Of a stretch of DNA of 7,733 nt, positions 1 through 6,837 are shown one piece after another. The notes beneath the pieces are model-generated. The model had not been told where the DNA came from. It made no database searches and was given only the letters and a program-made list of their open reading frames with translations. The stretch spans positions 1-7,733 of the forward strand of contig VYEH01000371.1 in the NCBI GenBank assembly GCA_009843005.1. Reading direction: 5' to 3'. Position numbers and translations under genes: made by a program. Origin of the DNA: Pseudomonadota bacterium (lineage in GTDB: Bacteria; Pseudomonadota; Gammaproteobacteria; Steroidobacterales; Rariloculaceae). Numbering within the stretch: the stretch's first letter is position 1; each line of letters begins with the position of its first letter.

Positions 1-63
1 AATGCGCCGGGATTTCACGACCATGTCGGTATTGGAACTGCCGACGACGACGATACTGTCCAT
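1..63 (-). CDS. rbsK: Ribokinase (PfkB family), N-terminal fragment cut by the window edge
   Basis: Only the first 21 codons are present, on the minus strand running off the left edge. They read MDSIVVVGSSNTDMVVKSRR and one further residue. This is the classic opening of ribokinase: a hydrophobic beta strand (IVVVG) followed by S-x-N-x-D, where the Asn and Asp lie in the sugar-binding region of the PfkB fold. Ribokinase phosphorylates D-ribose to ribose-5-phosphate with ATP in the cytoplasm. The start is ambiguous: in-frame ATG codons also lie at 69 and 99, and none has a strong ribosome-binding site. I chose 63 because the family alignment begins there. It follows the permease gene at a distance of 31 to 67 nt, depending on the start, and is probably the last seen gene of the receptor-hydrolase-permease operon. 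Another PfkB sugar or nucleoside kinase is possible, since the catalytic C-terminus is not visible. Confidence 0.8.
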   Translation of the reverse strand, partial: MDSIVVVGSSNTDMVVKSRRI

Positions 64-130
64 TAACATGGTCTTATCAGAAAAAAAAACCTTATCCATG
101 CGAATCTGAAAGGCGTCGAAACCGGCCGCA

Positions 131-1129
131 TCAAGCCCCCGCTGCGATAATGAGGACCAGGCCCAGAATGAAGCTCACGAACATCAGGCCGATCAGCCGA
201 TTCGTGCCCGCGGGCGCGTCCCTGAACTCCTTCCAGACGAAAACACCCCAGAACGCCGCAACCATCGTTGCACCTTGTCCGAGACCGTATGAGATCGCGG
301 GCCCGGCAACGCCGAACGCAATGATGGAAAACAGCATGCCGACACACCAGATCATCCCGCCCACGATGCCCCACGCATGGTCCTTGCCGGTGCCCCTGAA
401 ATATTGGGACGGTGCAATCGGATCGCCCTGGAACGGCTTCAGCATGATGATCGTATTGACAACGAAATTGCTCAACAGGATTCCCACGGAAAAGAAAACC
501 ATGGCGGTATAGGGGCTCAGCATGCCTGCCTCCATGTCGACAAAGTCGGGTGACATTGCCGCAGCCACGAACCGATAGAAAAAGCCCATGAGAACGCCGC
601 ACAGAACGGCCAGACCGAGGCCAAGGGCGCCGCGCGAGCCGCCCTGCCCGGGAAGCCGCCGGTAGGCCATCGCATCCATGACTATTGCGGCCGTGACCAG
701 GCCCACCCCGGCGAAGAGCATCACCGGATCGCCCTGGGGCTGGGCGACATAATTCACGATCACACCGATTACCAGCGCCAGGCCGATCCCGACCGGAAAT
801 GCCACGGCCATCCCCGCGAGCGCAATGGCCGCCACGAGAAGGATATTGGCGACATTGAACACAACACCGCCGAGTACGGCAGAGCCGAGATGGCCTGTTG
901 AAGCCTGGGCCAGATCGTCAAGGAACCCGCGGCCCTCGGAACCCACGCTTCCCATCGTGAACGCGAAGAGCAGTGCTGCCAGCAGGACACCGATCACGTA
1001 GTCCCAGTAGTACAACTCGAAGCGCCACGTCTTGCCGGCCAGCTTCTGGGTGTTGGCCCAAGACCCCCAGCAAAGCATGGTGATGACGCAGAAGACGACA
1101 GCCACGGAGTAGTTTTGCAGTACAAACAT
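131..1129 (-). CDS. Inner-membrane permease, DMT superfamily (GRP sugar porter / ureide-permease-like)
   Basis: A 332-residue protein, almost entirely hydrophobic, with about ten predicted membrane helices near residues 6-25, 43-61, 83-105, 107-128, 135-152, 168-190, 206-228, 251-272, 276-298 and 311-330. This is the ten-helix layout of the drug/metabolite transporter superfamily. Conserved-looking signatures are CWGSWANTQK (20-29), FELYYWDYVIG (37-47) and the C-terminal GLGQGATMVAAFWGVFVWKEF block (282-302). They recall the glucose/ribose porters (GRP, RbsU) and the plant ureide permeases. The predicted role is proton- or ion-coupled import of a small polar substrate; ribose is the best guess because a ribokinase follows and a glycohydrolase precedes. 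An AGGA box (1140-1137) sits 7 nt before the ATG. The gene starts 27 nt after the hydrolase stop, indicating co-transcription. The substrate is inferred, and nucleosides or ureides remain possible. Similar proteins are often labelled as multidrug DMT permeases, which the context does not support. Confidence 0.8.
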   Translation of the reverse strand: MFVLQNYSVAVVFCVITMLCWGSWANTQKLAGKTWRFELYYWDYVIGVLLAALLFAFTMGSVGSEGRGFLDDLAQASTGHLGSAVLGGVVFNVANILLVAAIALAGMAVAFPVGIGLALVIGVIVNYVAQPQGDPVMLFAGVGLVTAAIVMDAMAYRRLPGQGGSRGALGLGLAVLCGVLMGFFYRFVAAAMSPDFVDMEAGMLSPYTAMVFFSVGILLSNFVVNTIIMLKPFQGDPIAPSQYFRGTGKDHAWGIVGGMIWCVGMLFSIIAFGVAGPAISYGLGQGATMVAAFWGVFVWKEFRDAPAGTNRLIGLMFVSFILGLVLIIAAGA

Positions 1130-1136
1130 AAGAGCG

Positions 1137-1140
1137 TCCT
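1137..1140 (-). promoter_or_regulatory. Ribosome-binding site of the permease gene
   Basis: The minus strand reads AGGA, 7 nt before the ATG at 1129. It supports the chosen start and shows separate translation initiation within the short 27-nt gap after the hydrolase gene. Confidence 0.6.
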
Positions 1141-1156
1141 GAAGTCTTTCCGGCGC

Positions 1157-2644
1157 TTATTCGGGGACTGCGCCGGTGGCTGAGTCGGTACTCGGTATGT
1201 ACCAAAGATTATTCACAAGATCGACGCCGCCGCCCATCTCTTCCTGTACCACCCTGTCGACCACAACCACGCCTCGCTCCGCCATGGCCTGAAACGTATC
1301 GATGCCATCGTTGGCGAATCCCCCGCGGGTTCTGTGAATGTTGTAGCGGTCGGAAAAGGACCGGCCAAACGCCTGTTCGATCCCTTCCCTGCCGATCATG
1401 AATCCCAGCAGCCCACCCCAGGTGGCCGCAGGGTTGTCGGAGTCCCAGCCCGCCAGGACGGCGATCTTGACCGTTTCCTGGTAGTCGCCTTCGCCGTACA
1501 GGAGGCTGACGATGCTGGCGGCAAAGTTGATTCCGGAAGCATAGCATCCATTGCAGTCCAGATTCCTCGACGTCATGTCGTAACCGTCGGCCTCTTCAAC
1601 CTGGTAGCGGACATAGACCTCGTCCCGCGCCTGCTCCCAGGGCACGCCCGCCTCGTAACGGCCCTTTACGAAATCGAACATCTTTGCCGTGTAGGAGTCG
1701 TCCGGCACGCCCTGACGCGCTCTGTCCGCCATCCAGAAAATCTGGTCCCTCATTGACAGGTCCTGGTCAACCAGCGAGGCCAGCGAATGCATCTCGACAT
1801 AGAATTCGGCCGCCCAGGCCGCGTTCTCCCAGGCGGTGGTGCGGATCGGCAAGTAGGCCATCTCCAGTGCCACATCGGGCAGGGCCGGCGCAAACAGGCC
1901 GAATATCTCCGTCGTAAGCTGCGCGTCGATCATCTCGGAGTCGGGATTGTTGGCGGGGTCGCCGGTGGCCGGAGGCACCAGGCCTTCGACGCGCATCAAA
2001 TCATGCGCGGTCTGGTTCGACACCCAGAGAAAATTCTGCTTGCCGCCATTATCGGTGGTAAACGGCGTGTTCTCGTCGGAGTAAATGTGTTCCATCCATC
2101 CATCGCGAATCTGTTCACCGCTCAGGATGCTGGTCTGGTTGCTCAACAAGAGGTGTTGATAGATGTACTCGATATCGGTGTCGTCGTCGGCGCCCCATAT
2201 TCCGTCCTCGTCCACGAGCACCCAGTCGATGGTCGTGTAAATTCCGCCCCGGACATTGACCTGATCGGGCTGGCCCCAGTCGTCGCGGGTATAGAATTCC
2301 CCGCTCGGCCCTTCCCCGCCGATCTTGTCCGTTTCCGTCACTATCCCGGTCCAGTTCGCAATGCACTGGCCCAGCCAGAAACCATGGAGCTTGTCGACGT
2401 ACGCCTGCCGGGAAACCACGAGGTCATCGGGCGCCGGTGTATAGGGAAGGTACTCCATCGAAGGATTGACCGGGCCGGCGCCGCCGTCGGCGGACAGGGC
2501 GCCTGGACTCTCGGCCTGCGGCTCGTCCGGGCCGGATTGGTTGTCACAGCCCGATAAGATCAAGGCGATCGCCAGGAATGCCGCAGTCCTGGTGGTGACT
2601 GTTGTCATCGACCCCCAAATGACCACGAGTAACCTATGTCGCAT
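1157..2644 (-). CDS. ADP-ribosylglycohydrolase-family lipoprotein
   Basis: A 495-residue protein with a lipoprotein signal: after a basic N-region and hydrophobic stretch, LILSGC gives a lipobox with the lipidated Cys at residue 33. A Gly/Ala/Pro/Glu-rich linker (34-70) leads to an ADP-ribosylglycohydrolase domain from about residue 84 (KLHGFWLGQCIANWTGI) to about 420. The metal-binding motifs are recognisable: GADDDTDIE (Asp153-Asp157) for the family xDDT motif, and AGWDSDN (Asp401, Asp403) for the usual GGDTDT, with Asn where Thr or Ser is common. The family cleaves N- or O-glycosidic bonds to ADP-ribose or related ribosides using two Mg ions. Here the enzyme would act in the cell envelope, probably releasing ribose from an imported compound. 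The start at 2644 is chosen for a GGAGG box 8 nt upstream. The frame is open further upstream (to 2797), and an in-frame ATG at 2608 would give a shorter, more typical signal peptide. Family assignment is strong; the substrate is not known. Confidence 0.87.
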   Translation of the reverse strand: MRHRLLVVIWGSMTTVTTRTAAFLAIALILSGCDNQSGPDEPQAESPGALSADGGAGPVNPSMEYLPYTPAPDDLVVSRQAYVDKLHGFWLGQCIANWTGIVTETDKIGGEGPSGEFYTRDDWGQPDQVNVRGGIYTTIDWVLVDEDGIWGADDDTDIEYIYQHLLLSNQTSILSGEQIRDGWMEHIYSDENTPFTTDNGGKQNFLWVSNQTAHDLMRVEGLVPPATGDPANNPDSEMIDAQLTTEIFGLFAPALPDVALEMAYLPIRTTAWENAAWAAEFYVEMHSLASLVDQDLSMRDQIFWMADRARQGVPDDSYTAKMFDFVKGRYEAGVPWEQARDEVYVRYQVEEADGYDMTSRNLDCNGCYASGINFAASIVSLLYGEGDYQETVKIAVLAGWDSDNPAATWGGLLGFMIGREGIEQAFGRSFSDRYNIHRTRGGFANDGIDTFQAMAERGVVVVDRVVQEEMGGGVDLVNNLWYIPSTDSATGAVPE

Positions 2645-2790
2645 CCCTGCTTCCTCCCGCGCCGAACCGCAACGACTGAACCGCCGGACTTTGGCGTATT
2701 TGTCTGCGGTCAACCTCTTTTTCCACAGCGAATATAACAACCTGGGTGTCTTCCGTACATGCATGATCGGCCGATTCGACACTAACGCCG
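2645..2790 (-). other. Intergenic gap between receptor and hydrolase genes
   Basis: This 146-nt gap separates two genes read in the same direction and is more AT-rich than its neighbours. It contains two abutting perfect palindromes, CATGCATG (2758-2765) and ATCGGCCGAT (2766-2775), and the hydrolase ribosome-binding site. No hairpin with a T-run that would make a clear intrinsic terminator was found. On the minus strand, TATATT (2736-2731) could be a -10 box but has no good -35 partner. The gap may hold an internal promoter, a processing site or simply spacer. Confidence 0.4.
2653..2657 (-). promoter_or_regulatory. Strong ribosome-binding site that sets the hydrolase start
   Basis: The minus strand reads GGAGG, followed by 8 nt and the ATG at 2644. 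It favours this start over the upstream in-frame ATG at 2797, which would overlap the receptor gene, and over the downstream ATG at 2608. Confidence 0.7.
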
Positions 2791-4971
2791 CTACCACCGC
2801 CCTCGCGCCTCGACGCCCAGCACCCGGCCTTCCTTCAACGGTGAATACGTCGAGTCCACCAGCCCGCTGAGATCGAAGTCGCTGCGCCGCAGCACCTCAT
2901 TCAGTAGATTCTTTCCGTACAGCGTGAACGTCAGCGACCCCGACGGCGAATAGTCGACACTCAGGTCGACGAGGTCACCGCCATCGAGTACGCCCAGGTT
3001 ATTGTCGGTGACCTCACTGTCATCGCGATGCGCAAGGCTCACACGCATGGACAGCTCGCCCCGGTCACCGACGGTGCGCGTGTACCTGCCTTCCACGCCG
3101 TACGTCAACTTGGCAAGCCGGGGCAGCTTGAACCGGTCGTCGCCGACCGTCGATCCGTCGCCGTCCAGGTCGTGGCGAACCTCGTCGTAAGCCCCGTCCG
3201 TGTAGCCGATGAATCCGCTGACCGTGGCAGACTCACCGACCGCGGCCAGGACTTCGGCCTCAAGCCCCTGAATGGTCGCGTCGGCGGTGTTGGCGGTGAT
3301 CTGGATCGCGCCGCCGGCAGCGTCGGCGAAGGTCACCTGGCGCTGCATCCCGTAAACCTGGTTGTGGAAAGCGGCCACATTCAACCGCACACGTCCGTCC
3401 GCCAGTTCGGACTTCAGTCCCACCTCGAACGAGTCCTGTTCTTCCTCGTCGAATGGCCCCGGCGCCGCGGTCGGCGATGTGTTGCGCAGATTGTAGCCAC
3501 CACTGCGAAACCCTTTCGTGAAGTGGCCATATACCTGGGCCTCGGGGCTCAGCCAGCGTTGCAGGCCGACCTTCGGCGTCACGTTACTCCAGGAATTTCC
3601 GTCCCGGAAGTCGAAGTCGCACCGGTGCGAATCCACCACGCAGATCGCGTTACCCGCGGTTGCAACTTCCACGTCCTTGTCTTCGAGCGTATAGCGGGCG
3701 CCCAGTGTCAGAACCCAGTCGTTACCCAGGGCGATGTCGTTATTCATGAATACGCCACCGGTCAGGTGGTCCTGGTCGCCTCCAAAGGGCGCACGCTCTT
3801 CGCCGCGCAGCACCCGGCGCTCCCGATACCGAATATTCTGGGCGAAGAAATAGACACCGAACGTCGCCTGCCACCCATCACTGAACCAACCGGAGTAACG
3901 CAACTCGTTACTGAACTGCTCCTGATCGGTGAACGTGAATCCGTGAAAGACCGGGTCGACCGTGGCGTCAATGTCGATCAGCGCTTCCTGCCGCAGGGTG
4001 CGCCAGCCGAATACGTTGGTAACGGCGCCGCGGCCCAGGCCGACGCGCCTGTTCGCCTCGACGACGAAATGCTGCCAATCCACTAGCGAGAACCCGGGCT
4101 CGTCAATGGCGAAATCGAATCCACCGAACCGGCGCCGGTTCTGCGTAGCCGGTCCATCACCGTCGGTGTCGCCTCGTTCATAGATCATCGTGACGTCAAG
4201 CCTTTCCGAAGGCGTCCAGGTCACTACGGGTCGGAGCACACGCGTCACTTCGGCGCCGACCGGACCGCCACCGGGAGCGCTGTTCTCAAACCAACCGCTG
4301 TCGTCACGGAAACTGACAGACAGTCGCGCACCGATCGCACCGTCGGCCAATGCGCCCTCGATGCTGCCGGTGAATCGGCTGTCCAACCCAGTCTCCAATC
4401 GCATCGAAGCGTTTGCGGTGAACTCGCCGCCCGGACGCCGCGAACGCAGCAGCACAGCCCCGCCTGTCACGTTACGACCGAAAAGAAGCCCCTGCGGGCC
4501 GCGCAGGACATCTACCGCCTCCAGATCCAGCATGTCCACGATCACACCGTAGTTGATACCGAGATACATGCCGTCGACGAACACACCCACCGTGGGATCG
4601 ATGGACGGGATGGAACCTGCGACGCCCAGGCCGCGGATAGAAAAGTTGGCAATCCCCTTGCCAGTGCCTATGGCGTCGAGGGCCACGTTCGGCAGCGCAT
4701 AGCTCAGGTCTTCGATATCGGTCACATGCCGTGCGGCCAGACCTTCACCTGTGAGCACATTGATGGCGGCGGGTACGAACTGGGCGACCTCCGCTTCGCT
4801 CTTCTTGGTGGCGGTGGTGACCACCTCTTCCAGCACGGGGATGTCCGTGGCGACACCGGAATCGGAGGTGCGGCCGGTATCCGCACCGGGTTGCTGCGTC
4901 GGCGCCTGTGCCCCGCATGTCGAGCAGGCCAATAGCAGGGCCATAGGGAACCGTCCGGTCACGGCGCTCAT
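2791..4971 (-). CDS. TonB-dependent outer-membrane receptor
   Basis: A 726-residue receptor of usual family length. Residues 1-23 look like a short Sec signal peptide (basic Arg7, core MALLLAC, AQA cleavage site). A TonB-box-like VLEEVVTTATKK follows at 46-57, then the plug domain (about 58-180) with FSIRGLG and the hallmark LRGPQGLLFGRNVTGGAV (156-173). The rest is the 22-strand beta barrel, with many short Asp/Gly turns and alternating aromatic strands, ending in the terminal aromatic Trp expected for outer-membrane assembly. Such receptors import scarce ligands using the TonB-ExbBD proton-motive link. The co-directional hydrolase, permease and ribokinase suggest a ribose-containing ligand rather than a siderophore, but sequence alone cannot show this. 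The start is uncertain: the frame is open back to 5154, with an ATG pair at 5076/5073 and a GTG at 5037, and none has a clear ribosome-binding site. I chose 4971 for its fit to a signal peptide. No SusD-like partner gene is nearby. Confidence 0.9.
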   Translation of the reverse strand: MSAVTGRFPMALLLACSTCGAQAPTQQPGADTGRTSDSGVATDIPVLEEVVTTATKKSEAEVAQFVPAAINVLTGEGLAARHVTDIEDLSYALPNVALDAIGTGKGIANFSIRGLGVAGSIPSIDPTVGVFVDGMYLGINYGVIVDMLDLEAVDVLRGPQGLLFGRNVTGGAVLLRSRRPGGEFTANASMRLETGLDSRFTGSIEGALADGAIGARLSVSFRDDSGWFENSAPGGGPVGAEVTRVLRPVVTWTPSERLDVTMIYERGDTDGDGPATQNRRRFGGFDFAIDEPGFSLVDWQHFVVEANRRVGLGRGAVTNVFGWRTLRQEALIDIDATVDPVFHGFTFTDQEQFSNELRYSGWFSDGWQATFGVYFFAQNIRYRERRVLRGEERAPFGGDQDHLTGGVFMNNDIALGNDWVLTLGARYTLEDKDVEVATAGNAICVVDSHRCDFDFRDGNSWSNVTPKVGLQRWLSPEAQVYGHFTKGFRSGGYNLRNTSPTAAPGPFDEEEQDSFEVGLKSELADGRVRLNVAAFHNQVYGMQRQVTFADAAGGAIQITANTADATIQGLEAEVLAAVGESATVSGFIGYTDGAYDEVRHDLDGDGSTVGDDRFKLPRLAKLTYGVEGRYTRTVGDRGELSMRVSLAHRDDSEVTDNNLGVLDGGDLVDLSVDYSPSGSLTFTLYGKNLLNEVLRRSDFDLSGLVDSTYSPLKEGRVLGVEARGRW

Positions 4972-5140
4972 TGGATGACGGGAAACCGCGCGGGTTTTGG
5001 TGGCTCGACAGGGGCTATGGGCATCGGCCAACGACACATGGCTACCGGTGAAATCTCGGCGCCAAGGGTACATCATGGTAGAAGAAGTAGGTGAATTGCG
5101 GGCCACCAGCGCGCGGGACACGAACGGAGACTGACGAGGC
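4972..5140. promoter_or_regulatory. Divergent intergenic region between receptor operon and argG
   Basis: These 169 nt separate two divergently read genes, so both promoters are expected here unless the receptor starts further upstream than 4971. I found no convincing -35/-10 pair on either strand and no clear LacI- or ArgR-type operator. A GGAG box at 5126-5129, 11 nt before the argG ATG, is the likely argG ribosome-binding site; a second GAGG at 5136-5139 is too close to the start to be used. Confidence 0.5.
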
Positions 5141-6358
5141 ATGAAGGCAAACAAGGTGGTTCTGGCTTATTCGGGTGGACTGGATACCTCGGTCATCTGC
5201 CTTTGGCTGCAGGAAACCCATGGCGCGGAAGTGGTCACCTTTACGGCGGACATCGGCCAGGGCGATGAAGTCGAGCCGGCACGCGCCAAGGCTCGGGCCA
5301 TGGGCGTGGCGGAGATCCATGTCGAAGACCTCAGGGAAACGTTCACCCGCGACTATGTCTTCCCGATGTTCCGGGCAAATGCGGTCTATGAAGGTGAATA
5401 CCTGCTCGGCACCAGCATCGCCCGCCCGCTCATCGCGCGGCGGCTGGTGGAGATCGCTGCCGAAACAGGGGCGGACGCCATTGCCCACGGCGCCACCGGC
5501 AAGGGCAATGACCAGGTGCGTTTCGAGTTGGGAGCCTATGCGCTCAACCCCGATATCAGGATCATCGCGCCCTGGCGGGAATGGGAACTGAATTCCCGGG
5601 AGGCGCTGCTGGACTACTGCCGCGACCGACAGATTCCCGTGGATTTCGAGCGCAAAGGCGAATCGCCGTATTCCATGGACGCGAACCTGTTGCACATCTC
5701 CTACGAGGGCGGCGGACTTGAAGACCCATGGAATGCACCCGACGAAACCATGTGGCGATGGACCGCAGCCCCTGAATCCGCGCCGGACGATCCGCGATTG
5801 CTCGAAATCGAATTCGCTTGCGGCGACGCGGTGGCGCTGGACGGAAAACCGATGACCCCGGCCAGCCTGCTTACCAGATTGAACGACCTGGGCGGCGCAC
5901 ACGGCATCGGCCGGCAGGATATCGTCGAGAATCGCTATGTCGGCATGAAGTCCCGGGGCTGCTACGAGACCCCCGGTGGCACGATTCTGCTCAGGGCGCA
6001 CCGGGCGATGGAGTCCCTGACGCTGGACCGGGAAGTCGCGCACCTGAAGGACGAGCTGATGCCACGCTATGCCGGAATGATCTACAACGGCTACTGGTGG
6101 TCGCCCGAGCGCAAGGCGTTGCAGGCGCTCATCGACGAATCCCAGCAAGCCGTCAACGGCGTCGTCCGCCTGAAGCTCTACAAGGGCGCCGTGACGGTGC
6201 TTGGCCGCCGGTCGCCGGAAAGTCTCTACGACGCGAACACGGCCACAATTGAAGTGGATCGGGGCGCGTATCGCCTGGGAGATGCCGCGGGATTCATTCG
6301 ATTGAATGCGCTTCGCCTGCGCATGGGCGCGAAACTCGGCCGGAATCTCCAAGAGTGA
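5141..6358 (+). CDS. argG: Argininosuccinate synthase
   Basis: A complete 405-residue protein of the expected length (about 400). The enzyme joins citrulline and aspartate with ATP to give argininosuccinate, AMP and pyrophosphate, the penultimate step of arginine synthesis, as a cytoplasmic homotetramer. The ATP-pyrophosphatase loop AYSGGLDTS is at residues 9-17. HGATGKGNDQVRFE (116-129), the citrulline/aspartate-binding block, and YSMDANLLHISYEGG (177-191) are intact, as is GRQDIVENRYVGMKSRG (257-273). The N-terminus MKANKVVLAYSGG matches the family start, fixing the ATG. argH is not beside it in this window. The downstream SCP2 gene is in the same direction 121 nt away. Nothing suggests damage or transfer. 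Confidence 0.98.
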   Translation: MKANKVVLAYSGGLDTSVICLWLQETHGAEVVTFTADIGQGDEVEPARAKARAMGVAEIHVEDLRETFTRDYVFPMFRANAVYEGEYLLGTSIARPLIARRLVEIAAETGADAIAHGATGKGNDQVRFELGAYALNPDIRIIAPWREWELNSREALLDYCRDRQIPVDFERKGESPYSMDANLLHISYEGGGLEDPWNAPDETMWRWTAAPESAPDDPRLLEIEFACGDAVALDGKPMTPASLLTRLNDLGGAHGIGRQDIVENRYVGMKSRGCYETPGGTILLRAHRAMESLTLDREVAHLKDELMPRYAGMIYNGYWWSPERKALQALIDESQQAVNGVVRLKLYKGAVTVLGRRSPESLYDANTATIEVDRGAYRLGDAAGFIRLNALRLRMGAKLGRNLQE

Positions 6359-6360
6359 TC

Positions 6361-6379
6361 GCCGCAAGCCCGCTGCGGC
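6361..6379 (+). terminator. GC-rich hairpin just after argG (possible terminator)
   Basis: A perfect 6-bp inverted repeat, GCCGCA and TGCGGC, with a 7-nt loop, begins 2 nt after the argG stop codon. No T-run follows directly, with only CCCTTTT about 14 nt further on, so it is not a canonical Rho-independent terminator. It may instead stabilise the mRNA 3' end or be chance in GC-rich DNA. Confidence 0.3.
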
Positions 6380-6465
6380 AACGCCTGGACGACCCTTTTG
6401 GGGAAATCGCATCGCGAGAGCGTCAAGCCCCAGCATTATTTGGCAAAATGTGCGCTCTGTTCGCC

Positions 6466-6470
6466 GGGAG
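6466..6470 (+). promoter_or_regulatory. Ribosome-binding site that sets the GTG start of the SCP2 gene
   Basis: GGGAG lies 9 nt before the GTG at 6480. The open frame extends further upstream into the end of argG, so this site is the main reason to start the protein at the GTG. Confidence 0.6.
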
Positions 6471-6479
6471 ATTGCGTTC

Positions 6480-6782
6480 GTGACGATTCAGGAAATTTGC
6501 TCTGACATGGCCGCGAAGGCGGCTTCCATCGACCCGTTGGGCAAGACGTTAATCTTCTTCCTCGACGACGAACGCCTGCTCATCGACGGCACCGGCGAAC
6601 AGAACCGCGTCTCGATCGTGACCGGACAGGACATTGAGGCGGAGTGCACCGTCACCATGTCGCTCGATACCTGGGGAAAACTGCAGCGCAACGAACTCAA
6701 ACCGTTTATCGCGGTCGCTTCGCGCAAGATCAAGGTCAAGGGCGACTTGTCCATCGCGGCCAAGCTGAAGCAGCTCACCTGA
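6480..6782 (+). CDS. Stand-alone SCP2 sterol-carrier-domain protein
   Basis: A 100-residue protein with no signal peptide or membrane segment, consisting of just one SCP2 (sterol carrier protein 2) domain, which is about 100 residues in this family. Visible features are the strand LIFFLDDERLLIDG, the central VTMSLDTWGKLQRNELKP segment and the characteristic IKVKGDLSIAAKLKQL ending, where K-x-K-G-D-x-x-x-A-x-K-L is the family signature. SCP2 domains form a hydrophobic tunnel that binds lipids or fatty acyl chains in the cytoplasm. The ligand of bacterial stand-alone copies is generally unknown. Translation starts at a GTG with GGGAG 9 nt upstream. The next ATG in frame, at codon 10, would cut off the first helix. 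The gene sits between argG and a sulfotransferase gene (55-nt gap) in the same direction, so co-transcription with the latter is possible. Confidence 0.85.
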   Translation: MTIQEICSDMAAKAASIDPLGKTLIFFLDDERLLIDGTGEQNRVSIVTGQDIEAECTVTMSLDTWGKLQRNELKPFIAVASRKIKVKGDLSIAAKLKQLT

Positions 6783-6837
6783 CTCGCCCGACTGATTCGC
6801 CTATTTGCCTCGCTCCGCTGACTATTCCACAATCCGG

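Noticed and set aside
81..99. Intrinsic terminator after the permease, suggested by the T9 run on the minus strand
   Set aside because: No GC-rich hairpin precedes the T-run, and the ribokinase of the same pathway begins directly after it.
63..602. A 179-codon minus-strand frame overlapping the permease 3' end and the ribokinase start
   Set aside because: It reads Arg/His/Gly-rich low-quality protein in an alternative frame of the permease gene, and its stop overlaps the ribokinase ATG only by chance.
1787..2557. A 256-codon open frame on the plus strand within the hydrolase gene
   Set aside because: It is antisense to the conserved glycohydrolase domain, with no recognisable protein features.
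2645..2797. A longer hydrolase starting at the ATG at 2797
   Set aside because: It would overlap the receptor stop and add 51 residues before the signal peptide, burying it. The GGAGG box before 2644 marks the better start.
3028..4086. A 352-codon open frame on the plus strand within the TonB receptor gene
   Set aside because: It lies wholly antisense to the receptor barrel, shows no motif, and is a codon-bias shadow.
6393..6405. CCCTTTTGGG-type symmetric motif downstream of argG
   Set aside because: The stem would be only three or four base pairs with a four-base loop, too weak to call.
5042..6436. A 464-codon open frame on the minus strand covering all of argG
   Set aside because: It is antisense to a full, well-conserved argG. 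It has no recognisable domain and is best explained by the GC-rich codon pattern of argG keeping the opposite strand open.
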